Assembly (NCBI GenBank): GCA_007118195.1
Contig: SKSA01000071.1
Coordinates: 1-6,836 of the forward strand
Length of the DNA stretch: 6,836 bases
Direction: 5' to 3'
From: Anaerobacillus sp.
Lineage (GTDB): Bacteria; Bacillota; Bacilli; Bacillales; Anaerobacillaceae
Part shown: one piece after another, positions 1-6,093 of the stretch
Layout: each line of letters opens with the position of its first letter
Numbering within the stretch: position 1 is the stretch's first letter
Notes under the pieces: generated by a model
Database searches by the model: none
Seen by the model: the letters and a program-made list of their open reading frames with translations, nothing else
Told to the model about the DNA's origin: nothing
Made by a program: the position numbers and the translations under genes

Positions 1-1
1 A

Positions 2-118
2 TGTGGTGGTTCAAGATCAAGAACATATGCAGTTACAGGTGACTATTTAGAAAGCGAACCATTCTGCGTATATATTCCAGAGGCGATGCGTAACAAGGAG
101 AATTCACCGTCTGTATAG
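2..118 (+). CDS. C-terminal fragment of an unrecognised protein (5' end outside the window)
   Basis: Reading from base 2, 38 codons run open to a TAG at 116-118. The peptide starts [15 protein letters not shown] and ends [10 protein letters not shown]. It has two cysteines, a mixed-polarity body and no membrane segment. I do not recognise the family. The other forward frame that begins with ATG at base 1 stops after 13 codons, so this frame is the better coding candidate. The terminator-like hairpin about 45 bases downstream fits the end of a transcription unit here. The spore-gene context at the other end of the window does not allow a functional guess for this fragment. Confidence 0.5.
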   Translation, partial: CGGSRSRTYAVTGDYLESEPFCVYIPEAMRNKENSPSV

Positions 119-160
119 CTGCGCAGACATAATTTAATTAACATTGCAAATAGCATACTA

Positions 161-252
161 AAACGCACAGAAATGAACTGCACCTCTAATTGTTAGATTG
201 AGTCCAACAATTGGGGTGCAGTTCAAATTTTCTGTGCGTCTTTTATTTTTTA
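161..252 (+). terminator. Long rho-independent terminator-like hairpin
   Basis: Two arms of about 34 bases (163-194 and 206-239) pair almost throughout around an 11-base loop region (195-205), and a T-rich run (cttttattttt, 240-250) follows. The base of the stem is acgcacagaaa (163-173) paired with ttttctgtgcgt. The upper part is a separate palindrome (174-225). It lies 45 bases after the stop of the upstream fragment, the right place for its terminator. The stem is far longer than a typical Bacillus terminator, which suggests that the loop was expanded by insertion. Confidence 0.7.
174..225. mobile_element. 52-bp palindrome resembling two head-to-head IS150-group (IS3 family) ends
   Basis: The segment begins TGAACTGCACC and ends GGTGCAGTTCA, so it has the 5'-TG...CA-3' ends typical of IS3-family elements. 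The right half read on the - strand is TGAACTGCACCCCAATTGTT followed by GGAC. From memory this closely matches the terminal repeat of IS150 (TGTACTGCACCC...TTGTTGGAC). The left half is a slightly diverged copy. No transposase sequence lies between them, so this would be a minimal MITE-like remnant or two abutted ends. The flanking trinucleotides (aaa and aat) are not an exact target duplication. The assignment to IS150 rests on recalled consensus only. Confidence 0.45.
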
Positions 253-341
253 AACTAGCCATTGAATTTCCCTGCTAAGGTGAGTGTGGTGAGAATTTTA
301 AGTGGAATATTAACCTAAATATTTTTATAATTGAGAATTAT

Positions 342-368
342 TACTAGAAACATACTAGTGAATATAGT
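342..368 (+). promoter_or_regulatory. Possible promoter and regulator site upstream of the hybrid kinase
   Basis: A TATAGT hexamer at 363-368 matches the SigA -10 consensus at five of six positions. The best -35 with a 16-base spacer is only TTACTA (341-346), a poor match. Direct TACTAG hexamers at 342-347 and 353-358 lie exactly 11 bp apart, about one helical turn, over the spacer. That arrangement is common for tandem response-regulator sites. The predicted leader would be about 75 bases. The call is weak because the whole region is AT-rich. Confidence 0.25.
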
Positions 369-449
369 AGAATCAAATAGAAAGTTGGATAAATTATGGG
401 AATAATGCTTCTTTTTTCCTAAATGAACGATAGGAAGGGAAAAAATCAT

Positions 450-3167
450 ATGAAATTAAAAACAAAGCTATTTATTGGATTAGGTGCAGTGTTAGTAGTT
501 TTACTATTGTTAAGTGTGAATGTAATTTATACGCTTAATAATAAAAATCAGAATATGAACGTTATAGTAGACAATTATTATGAAGGAGTACGACTAAGTC
601 AATTATTAAAAAATAACACATTAAATACTGCTAGACTTTCAAGAGATCTTCTACTTATGGAATCTACTGAGGTTAAGGAAAGTTATGTGGATACTATTAG
701 GGAAGAACATGAAAGTACAATACATACTTTAGAAATATTACTAAATCTCAATGTGAACGATCCTGAAGTTTTTGAGGTTGTTAATGAACTACAATATTTA
801 TTGACTAATTATTATCAAATTGTAGAAGATACCATTTTACATATAAAAGCCGGCGATTTTGAAACAGGAAAATTCCATCTTCTCGATGATAGTTTAGAAA
901 TGAGGTATAGGATCGTTGATCGGTTAGATCATTTAACGATGCTTGAAGAAGCATCGATGGACCGAGCGCTTGAGAATTCAATAGCATCTTATCAATATAC
1001 AACCGTATTCTTTTTAATAATAGCTATCACTTGTTTTATTTTCGTACTTGTGATTATCGTTACTTTAACGAGAAGTATTTCTAAATCCATAAATAATGTT
1101 TGCAACGTTATGAAAAATATTCCTCATGATTCTTTTGAAGCGCTACCACGTATGCAAATAACTAAAGATGAGTTTGGTGAAGTTGCCACGACCTACAATG
1201 AAATGGTTGGAGCACTTGAGAAGTTTTCTGCAAATGAAAAGCAATATAGAAAAGTATTAGAAGAAGAAAATTGGCTAAAGACTAAGTACGGAGAAATAGC
1301 AATAAAGGTTCAACGATCACAACAACTAGAATCTTTCGGTCAATTGTTCATGGCAAATATCGCACCTATGGTTGAAGCTACTTGCGGTATCTTTTACTTT
1401 AAAGGTGATAAACAGAATAGTTATTCGAAGATTGCCTCCTATGCCGATAACGGTGATAAAGACTTAGGGAAAGAAAGCTTCCGAATAGGAGAGGGACTTA
1501 TCGGGCAATGTGCCTTAAACCATGAAGTTATTTTACTTGAAAAAGTACCTGAAGATTATATTGATATAAAATCAGGTTTGGGAAGTGCTACTCCTACTTC
1601 ATTAATTATCATTCCGATCGAATTCGATGGTGAGGTAATTGGTGTAATTGAATTAGCAAAGTTTACTTCCTATACTCCTATGCAAAGGCGTCTCCTTGAA
1701 CAAGTGTGTAATTCAATAGGTCCAAACTTAAATCGCATAACAAATCATATGGAAATAGCAAGGTTATTGTCTGAATCACAAACGTTAACAGAAGAATTGC
1801 AAACACAATCTGAAGAGTTACAGCAGCAGCAAGAAGAATTACGGACGATAAACGATGAATTACATGAAGAAAATAGACGTACGGAAGAAAAGACGAAGGA
1901 ACTTGAGATTATTCAAGGTGACCTTGAACAAAAAAATCGAGAAATTTTACTGAGCTCCAAATACAAATCAGAATTTTTAGCGAATATGTCGCATGAACTT
2001 AGAACTCCATTAAATAGTATGCTTATTTTATCGCAAATCTTAGCTGAAAACGATCAAGGGAATTTAACAAGAAAACAAATCGAGTACGCAGAAACGATTC
2101 ATTCATCTGGTAACGATTTATTAAACTTAATTAATGATATTTTAGATTTAGCCAAAATTGAATCAGGAAAAGTTCAAGTGTATCCTGAACAATTACAATT
2201 AAGTGATATAAAAGCTTTTGTAGAAAGACAATTTTCACCAGTCTCTAAGTACAAAGGTTTAGATTTTAATATTATTTTTGAAAAGAACATTCCTACTACT
2301 ATTTTCACAGATGACCAGCGTCTAAAGCAAATATTAAAAAATCTTCTTTCAAATGCCTTTAAGTTTACGAATAACGGGAGCATTACGTTACGAGTGGAAC
2401 CTGGTACAGAAGAAACGAACTCTAAGATCATTTTCTCTGTGACTGATACAGGTATCGGTATTGATAAAGAAAAGCAAGAAGTCATCTTTGAAGCCTTTAG
2501 TCAAGTGGATGGAACGACGTCAAGGAAATATGGGGGTACTGGCTTAGGATTATCGATCAGTCGGGAACTTTCGCAACTGCTCGGAGGTTATGTAACCGTT
2601 GAAAGTATCGAAGGACACGGAAGTACATTCTCTTTATATTTACCAGACTATGAAAATAATATTAATGAAGATGCAGGATTATTAGTAGCTGCCACCGAAG
2701 AAGAACAATTATTAATGGATGATGATTTAACTAATATATTCCAAGTGAGCTCCGTTCAAAATAGTGATCTCTATACTGAGGACTTAAATGAAGATTTAGA
2801 AAATAAACATGTTCTTATAGTCGATGATGATATGCGTAATGTCTTTGCGTTAACGAGTGCGTTAGAAAGACAAAATATGAATGTCATTTTCGCAGAAAAC
2901 GGCATCGAGGCAATCGAAATTTTAAATAGTAATAAAGTTGATATTGTACTCATGGATATAATGATGCCAGAAATGGACGGATATGAGGCAATGGTAAAAA
3001 TTCGTCAAAGTGATCAACTAAAAGACTTACCGATCATTGCTTTAACAGCTAAGGCGATGAAAAATGACCGTGAAAAGTGTATAACAGCAGGTGCAACCGA
3101 TTATATTAGTAAGCCTGTTGATATGGATCAACTCCTGTCTTTAATTAAAGTTTGGGTGCAAAAGTAG
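450..3167 (+). CDS. Membrane-bound hybrid histidine kinase, RsbK-like (sensor-HAMP-GAF-HisKA-HATPase-REC)
   Basis: A 905-aa sensor kinase. Domains in order: TM1 about 7-28; an extracytoplasmic all-helical region of about 150 residues, like a four-helix-bundle or CHASE3 sensor; TM2 about 184-207; HAMP about 205-260 (DEFGEVATTYNEM); GAF about 280-428; a Gln/Glu-rich coiled coil about 430-510; a HisKA H-box with phosphoacceptor His515 (NMSHELRTPLN); HATPase_c with N-box Asn635, G1 DTGIGI from Asp666 and G2 GGTGLGL from 695; an acidic linker; and a C-terminal receiver with Asp792/793, phosphoacceptor Asp836, Thr866 and Lys888. All catalytic residues are present. The start at 450 is chosen because AGGAAGGGA (432-440) lies 9 bases upstream; the in-frame ATG at 423 has no such site. 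The architecture and the CheR gene just downstream match RsbK of the B. cereus group, which feeds the SigB pathway. Orthology is inferred. Confidence 0.93.
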   Translation: MKLKTKLFIGLGAVLVVLLLLSVNVIYTLNNKNQNMNVIVDNYYEGVRLSQLLKNNTLNTARLSRDLLLMESTEVKESYVDTIREEHESTIHTLEILLNLNVNDPEVFEVVNELQYLLTNYYQIVEDTILHIKAGDFETGKFHLLDDSLEMRYRIVDRLDHLTMLEEASMDRALENSIASYQYTTVFFLIIAITCFIFVLVIIVTLTRSISKSINNVCNVMKNIPHDSFEALPRMQITKDEFGEVATTYNEMVGALEKFSANEKQYRKVLEEENWLKTKYGEIAIKVQRSQQLESFGQLFMANIAPMVEATCGIFYFKGDKQNSYSKIASYADNGDKDLGKESFRIGEGLIGQCALNHEVILLEKVPEDYIDIKSGLGSATPTSLIIIPIEFDGEVIGVIELAKFTSYTPMQRRLLEQVCNSIGPNLNRITNHMEIARLLSESQTLTEELQTQSEELQQQQEELRTINDELHEENRRTEEKTKELEIIQGDLEQKNREILLSSKYKSEFLANMSHELRTPLNSMLILSQILAENDQGNLTRKQIEYAETIHSSGNDLLNLINDILDLAKIESGKVQVYPEQLQLSDIKAFVERQFSPVSKYKGLDFNIIFEKNIPTTIFTDDQRLKQILKNLLSNAFKFTNNGSITLRVEPGTEETNSKIIFSVTDTGIGIDKEKQEVIFEAFSQVDGTTSRKYGGTGLGLSISRELSQLLGGYVTVESIEGHGSTFSLYLPDYENNINEDAGLLVAATEEEQLLMDDDLTNIFQVSSVQNSDLYTEDLNEDLENKHVLIVDDDMRNVFALTSALERQNMNVIFAENGIEAIEILNSNKVDIVLMDIMMPEMDGYEAMVKIRQSDQLKDLPIIALTAKAMKNDREKCITAGATDYISKPVDMDQLLSLIKVWVQK

Positions 3168-3170
3168 ATC

Positions 3171-3222
3171 GGAGGTAGGAGAAATTTATACAAATGAAGA
3201 AATTAGAAAATTAGAAATTGAA
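3171..3222 (+). promoter_or_regulatory. Translation-initiation region of the CheR-like gene with no ATG in frame
   Basis: A strong Shine-Dalgarno stretch, ggaggtagga, lies at 3171-3180. The only ATG near it (3194) is out of frame with the methyltransferase and opens a six-codon ORF, MKKLEN, that stops at TAG 3212-3214. In the methyltransferase frame the upstream codons are open (IYTNEEIRKLEIE before the TTG at 3223) and contain no ATG, GTG or TTG. The ATT at 3184 is placed 8 bases after GGAGG. One missing T near 3211 would instead join MKKLEN directly to LEIELLLEA. Confidence 0.6.
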
Positions 3223-4011
3223 TTGTTATTAGAAGCGGTATTTCGCCAGTACGGTTACGATTTTCGTGATTATGCGTACTCATCGTTAAACAGAAGGATT
3301 TCTTACTTTGCACAACGATTAAACATTGCTACAATTTCTGAATTACAAGGGAAGATCCTTTATGAACCGAAGCTCATGGAAGGTTTAGTGAATACTCTTT
3401 CAATAACGGTAACAGAGATGTTTCGAGATCCTAGTTTTTTTGAGGTGTTTCGCAAAAAGATCATTCCTTATCTTAAAGAAATACCACACATTCGAATCTG
3501 GCATGCGGGCTGTTCGTCAGGTGAAGAGGTTTATTCCATGGCCATTTTGTTACATGAAGAAGGATTATATGAAAAATCAATCATCTATGCGACAGATATT
3601 AATGAAAAAGTTCTTAAAGAGGCAAAAGAAGGTAAAGTTCCTTTAAAAAAAATGCAGCAATATACAAAAAATTACATTGAAGCAGGTGGAATAAAAGAGT
3701 TTTCGAAATATTATTGTGCCAACGAAAAATGCGCTATTTTTCATTCTTTTTTACAGAAAAATATTGTTTTTGCTCATCATAATTTAGTTACTGATCAATC
3801 TTTTAATGAGTTTCATATGATCATTTGTAGGAATGTGATTATCTATTTTAATGAGCAGTTAAAAGAAAGAGTTTTTCAACTATTTTACGAAAGTTTAACT
3901 GAAGACGGATACTTAGGGTTAGGAAGTAAAGAATCATTAATTTGTAGTAGTTATACAGATCAATTTCAAGAAGTGGACGTTCAAAATAAACTCTTTAAAA
4001 AAGTTACGTGA
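3223..4011 (+). CDS. CheR-type SAM-dependent protein-glutamate methyltransferase, RsbM-like
   Basis: This enzyme transfers methyl from S-adenosylmethionine to glutamate side chains, probably on the neighbouring hybrid kinase. With the TTG start it has 262 residues. The N-terminal CheR helical domain spans about 1-75, ending in TVTEMFRDP (62-70). The Rossmann-type SAM domain follows, with AGCSSGEE (95-102), ATDIN (123-127) and ICRNVIIYF around Arg203-Asn204, all hallmark CheR motifs. There is no TPR tail or CheB fusion. The gene begins 55 bases after the kinase stop and is surely co-transcribed. A CheR protein beside a RsbK-type kinase recalls RsbM, which methylates RsbK in B. cereus. The N-terminus is unresolved. 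TTG 3223 is the first conventional start but has no ribosome binding site, and LEIE just before it looks like part of the family's first helix. The true start may be ATT 3184, or ATG 3194 through a frameshift. Confidence 0.9.
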   Translation: MLLEAVFRQYGYDFRDYAYSSLNRRISYFAQRLNIATISELQGKILYEPKLMEGLVNTLSITVTEMFRDPSFFEVFRKKIIPYLKEIPHIRIWHAGCSSGEEVYSMAILLHEEGLYEKSIIYATDINEKVLKEAKEGKVPLKKMQQYTKNYIEAGGIKEFSKYYCANEKCAIFHSFLQKNIVFAHHNLVTDQSFNEFHMIICRNVIIYFNEQLKERVFQLFYESLTEDGYLGLGSKESLICSSYTDQFQEVDVQNKLFKKVT

Positions 4012-4066
4012 GTGAATTTCAATAACGTAGTATAAGTATATTTGTAAATAAGTGTGGGGAGCGATT

Positions 4067-5614
4067 ATGACATATCAAAATCAAGCAAAGATATTAATTG
4101 TCGATGATAAGATCGAAAACCTTTTAGCTTTAGAAGCAGTATTATCACATGAAGAATATCATTTAGTTACTGCACAATCAGGAGAAGAAGCCTTAAAACA
4201 TGTTTTACAGACTGACTTTGCAGTTATTTTATTAGATGTACAAATGCCAGGTTTGAACGGGTTTGAAACCGCTAAATTTATTAAACAAAGAAAAAGTTCT
4301 GCTCATATTCCAATTATTTTTATTACTGCTTTAAGCAAAGCACACGAACATATGATGGAAGGTTATTTATCAGGTGCAGTTGATTACATATTTAAGCCGT
4401 TCAACCGAGATGTATTAAAGAGTAAGGTAGAAGTTTTTGTTGATTTATATCGGAAAAAGAATGAGGTAATCATAGGGCAACAACAATTACAAGAAGAACA
4501 AAGAGTACTACAAAATAAATATAATAATTTAGAAAAGATTATTGAAGAGAAAACAGAGAAACTAGTTAAAACAAATACAGATTTACAAGCTAGTCAACAA
4601 TTGTTCCAAAAGATATTCCAGTTCAGCCCGAATTTAATGGCGATCCGCGCTCAAAAAGATAAAAGATATATTGAAGTAAACAAAAGCTGGAGTGCTTACA
4701 CAGGCTATGAACTTGATGAAATCAATCACCTTGGATTAGACCTGATATCTTCAGATGCTGGGGTTTTGGACTTGGATGGAAATCTTAACAATCGAAAAAT
4801 AACTTACATGACAAAAGACGATGAGACTCGTGTTGGTTTGTTATCTACTGAAACAATAACTGTGAATGGAGAATCCTGCATTTTAAGTGCAATTACTGAT
4901 ATTACAGAACAAATAAAATTAGAAAAAGAGTTCTCACGTCTAGATAATTTAAATTTAGTAGGGGAGATGGCTGCTGGAATTGCTCATGAGGTTCGTAATC
5001 CAATGACAACAGTTATCGGCTTTTTGCAAATTGCAAAAAATGAAATTGGGAAACCGATATCTGAGCATTACCTTACATTAATGTTAGATGAGTTGAAACG
5101 AGCTAATGGAATTATTACTGAATTTTTAACATTAGCAAAAGATAAAGTGACAAATAAAAAGAAGCAAGATCTTAATAAAATTATTCATGTCATTTTCCCT
5201 TTAATACAAGCTGAGGCGTTAATGACCAACAAAACGATTGTTCTAGACCTTAAAGAGATCCCGTATTTATACATTGATGAACAAGAAATTCGCCAATTAC
5301 TTTTAAACATATGCTTAAATGGTTTAGATGCCATGAATAGTGGTGGTACGTTAACTATTCAAACATATGAAAGAGATGATGAAGTAATTTTAAACATTAC
5401 AGATGAAGGCTGTGGCATAAAGAAGGAAGTTTTAGAGAAGATGGGTACACCGTTTTTTACAACAAAAGAAAAAGGGACTGGTTTAGGTATGGCGATTTGT
5501 TATAGTATCGCCTCAAGGCATTCGGCTGATATTTCTATTGATACTAGTGATCAAGGAACAACCTTTGTGATTACATTTCCGAAAGAAAACGCAATCGTTC
5601 ATCAATTAAATTAG
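4067..5614 (+). CDS. Soluble REC-PAS-HisKA-HATPase kinase with KinA-like H-box
   Basis: A 515-aa cytosolic protein without membrane segments. Its N-terminal receiver (about 1-122) has Asp13/Asp14, phosphoacceptor Asp57 (LLDVQMPGLNG), Thr87 and Lys110. A coiled coil follows (about 125-180), then a PAS domain (about 183-290, ending AITDITEQ), then a HisKA domain with His307 in AAGIAHEVRNPMTTVIGFLQ, and an HATPase domain with Asn418, Asp446 (DEGCGI) and GTGLGM from 470. The AHEVRNP H-box followed by GFLQ is the style of KinA/KinE sporulation kinases of Bacillus, so Spo0F or a similar receiver is a possible target. The start at 4067 follows TGGGGAG (4055-4061) by 5 bases; the in-frame GTG at 4052 overlaps that site and is unlikely. 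It lies 55 bases after the CheR gene on the same strand. The N-terminal receiver could take phosphate from the upstream kinase; that is inference. Confidence 0.92.
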   Translation: MTYQNQAKILIVDDKIENLLALEAVLSHEEYHLVTAQSGEEALKHVLQTDFAVILLDVQMPGLNGFETAKFIKQRKSSAHIPIIFITALSKAHEHMMEGYLSGAVDYIFKPFNRDVLKSKVEVFVDLYRKKNEVIIGQQQLQEEQRVLQNKYNNLEKIIEEKTEKLVKTNTDLQASQQLFQKIFQFSPNLMAIRAQKDKRYIEVNKSWSAYTGYELDEINHLGLDLISSDAGVLDLDGNLNNRKITYMTKDDETRVGLLSTETITVNGESCILSAITDITEQIKLEKEFSRLDNLNLVGEMAAGIAHEVRNPMTTVIGFLQIAKNEIGKPISEHYLTLMLDELKRANGIITEFLTLAKDKVTNKKKQDLNKIIHVIFPLIQAEALMTNKTIVLDLKEIPYLYIDEQEIRQLLLNICLNGLDAMNSGGTLTIQTYERDDEVILNITDEGCGIKKEVLEKMGTPFFTTKEKGTGLGMAICYSIASRHSADISIDTSDQGTTFVITFPKENAIVHQLN

Positions 5615-5648
5615 GAAAGCAGTTGTAGCAAGATCGATGATTGTTTTT

Positions 5649-5666
5649 ACGGACCATCTATTCCGT
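5649..5666. repeat. Short hairpin, possible member of a dispersed Bacillaceae intergenic repeat
   Basis: The arms acgga (5649-5653) and tccgt (5662-5666) flank the loop ccatctat, and the motif continues into ttattgcgcgaaaaagtcg. There is no T-run directly after it, so it is a poor terminator for the kinase gene. The wording CGGACCATCT-ATTCCG followed by a gcgaaaaa stretch reminds me of short intergenic repeats seen in many Bacillaceae genomes. I cannot test that from one copy. No other convincing terminator is visible between 5615 and 5780. Confidence 0.3.
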
Positions 5667-5789
5667 TATTGCGCGAAAAAGTCGTTATTTGTTCATTAGA
5701 AAGTTGTTCATCCTTAAATTTCCTAATGGAACAATGATTTTGTAACATAGTTATGGTTTCGTTCAATTTCCGTGTCGCTCCTTTTTTTG

Positions 5790-5818
5790 TTGCTTTTTTG
5801 CTAGTTAAATTTTAACAT
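5790..5818 (+). promoter_or_regulatory. Possible SigA promoter for the two small membrane protein genes
   Basis: TTGCTT (5790-5795) and TAACAT (5813-5818) are separated by 17 bases. They match the SigA -35 and -10 consensus at three and four of six positions. A 13-bp palindrome, gttaaa-t-tttaac (5804-5816), overlaps the spacer and -10. Transcription would start near 5825, leaving too little leader for an ATG at 5837 but a normal one for the ATG at 5873. The 9-mer TAACATAGT also occurs at 5743-5751. The call is weak. Confidence 0.3.
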
Positions 5819-5860
5819 AGTAAAGGGAGAAGCGGTATGAACTCATTAGGTGTAAAAATA

Positions 5861-5867
5861 GGAGGTT
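5861..5867 (+). promoter_or_regulatory. Ribosome binding site that selects the ATG at 5873
   Basis: GGAGGTT sits 7 bases (5866-5872, counted from GGAGG) before the ATG at 5873, an ideal arrangement. A second site, GGGAG (5825-5829), precedes an in-frame ATG at 5837 that would add 12 residues (MNSLGVKIGGLR). The shorter product matches the length of subunit c and aligns with it from residue 1, which decides for 5873. Confidence 0.6.
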
Positions 5868-5872
5868 TACGT

Positions 5873-6082
5873 ATGGAAATAATGTTATTAATTGCTGCTA
5901 TTATCGGTGTATTTGGTATTTTAATCGTTTATAAATCATCAATGGCAAAAATTATAGAAGCGATAAAACAAAAAGATTATCAAACAGTGAATAAGGCTCA
6001 AACACAAATGTTTGTTAGGATTGCCATCGTTGAAGTAATTCCAGTCATTTTAATTGTAATCGCTATTTTCGAGATGCTTTAG
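5873..6082 (+). CDS. Orphan F-ATPase subunit c-like proteolipid with conserved Glu54
   Basis: A 69-aa hairpin of two membrane helices (about 3-21 and 46-66) joined by a polar loop. Helix 2 reads QTQMFVRIAIVEVIPVIL. Bacillus AtpE, as I recall it, has TLMFMGIALVEALPIIAV at the same residue numbers, so Met46, Phe47, Ile50, Ala51, Val53, Glu54 and Pro57 coincide without a gap. Glu54 corresponds to the proton-binding carboxylate of subunit c. Differences are marked: the alternating glycines of TM1 are replaced by bulky residues (Ile11, Val13, Ile16, Ile18, Tyr20), the RQP loop is KDY (34-36), and Arg49 replaces a Gly in helix 2. No other ATP synthase gene is nearby. The stop codon overlaps the next gene's ribosome binding site. 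A dedicated membrane role outside ATP synthase is inferred; the family link rests on memory of AtpE. An upstream in-frame start at 5837 is possible. Confidence 0.75.
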   Translation: MEIMLLIAAIIGVFGILIVYKSSMAKIIEAIKQKDYQTVNKAQTQMFVRIAIVEVIPVILIVIAIFEML

Positions 6083-6093
6083 GAGGTTTTGTT

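Larger units (their letters stand above)
119..449. other. 331-base gene-free stretch between the first fragment and the kinase cluster
   Basis: No coding region is supported here. The left part (161-252) is a long hairpin with a T-run. The right part is very AT-rich and holds a 15-bp palindrome (ataatt-gag-aattat, 327-341), two direct TACTAG hexamers and a TATAGT -10-like box. It is most simply read as the promoter and leader region of the hybrid kinase gene. The ATG at 423 is in frame with that gene but has no ribosome binding site in front of it. Confidence 0.6.

Noticed and set aside
332..346. Fur-like 7-1-7 box (TGAGAAT-t-ATTACTA)
   Set aside because: About 11 of 14 matches to the recalled consensus in very AT-rich DNA; not enough to call an operator.
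423..449. Upstream in-frame ATG giving a 914-aa hybrid kinase
   Set aside because: No ribosome binding site precedes it, the added residues (MNDRKGKNH) are encoded by the ribosome binding site region of ATG 450, and TM1 starts naturally after the later Met.
805..1002. 65-codon ORF on the - strand
   Set aside because: Antisense to the sensor domain of the hybrid kinase; no ribosome binding site or recognisable protein feature.
2174..2485. 103-codon ORF on the - strand
   Set aside because: Lies opposite the HATPase region, which is clearly coding on the + strand; composition looks like a shadow frame.
2771..2953. 60-codon ORF on the - strand
   Set aside because: Antisense to the receiver domain of the hybrid kinase; Ser/Leu-rich shadow translation without any known pattern.
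3440..3646. 68-codon ORF on the + strand in another frame
   Set aside because: Entirely inside the CheR-like gene, where the SAM-binding motifs are read in the main frame.
4039..4050. TATTT-GT-AAATA palindrome between the CheR-like gene and the second kinase
   Set aside because: Too short and AT-only to be a terminator or operator with any confidence; no T-run follows.
4052..4066. GTG start for the second kinase
   Set aside because: It overlaps the TGGGGAG ribosome binding site that serves ATG 4067, and the receiver domain begins right after the latter.
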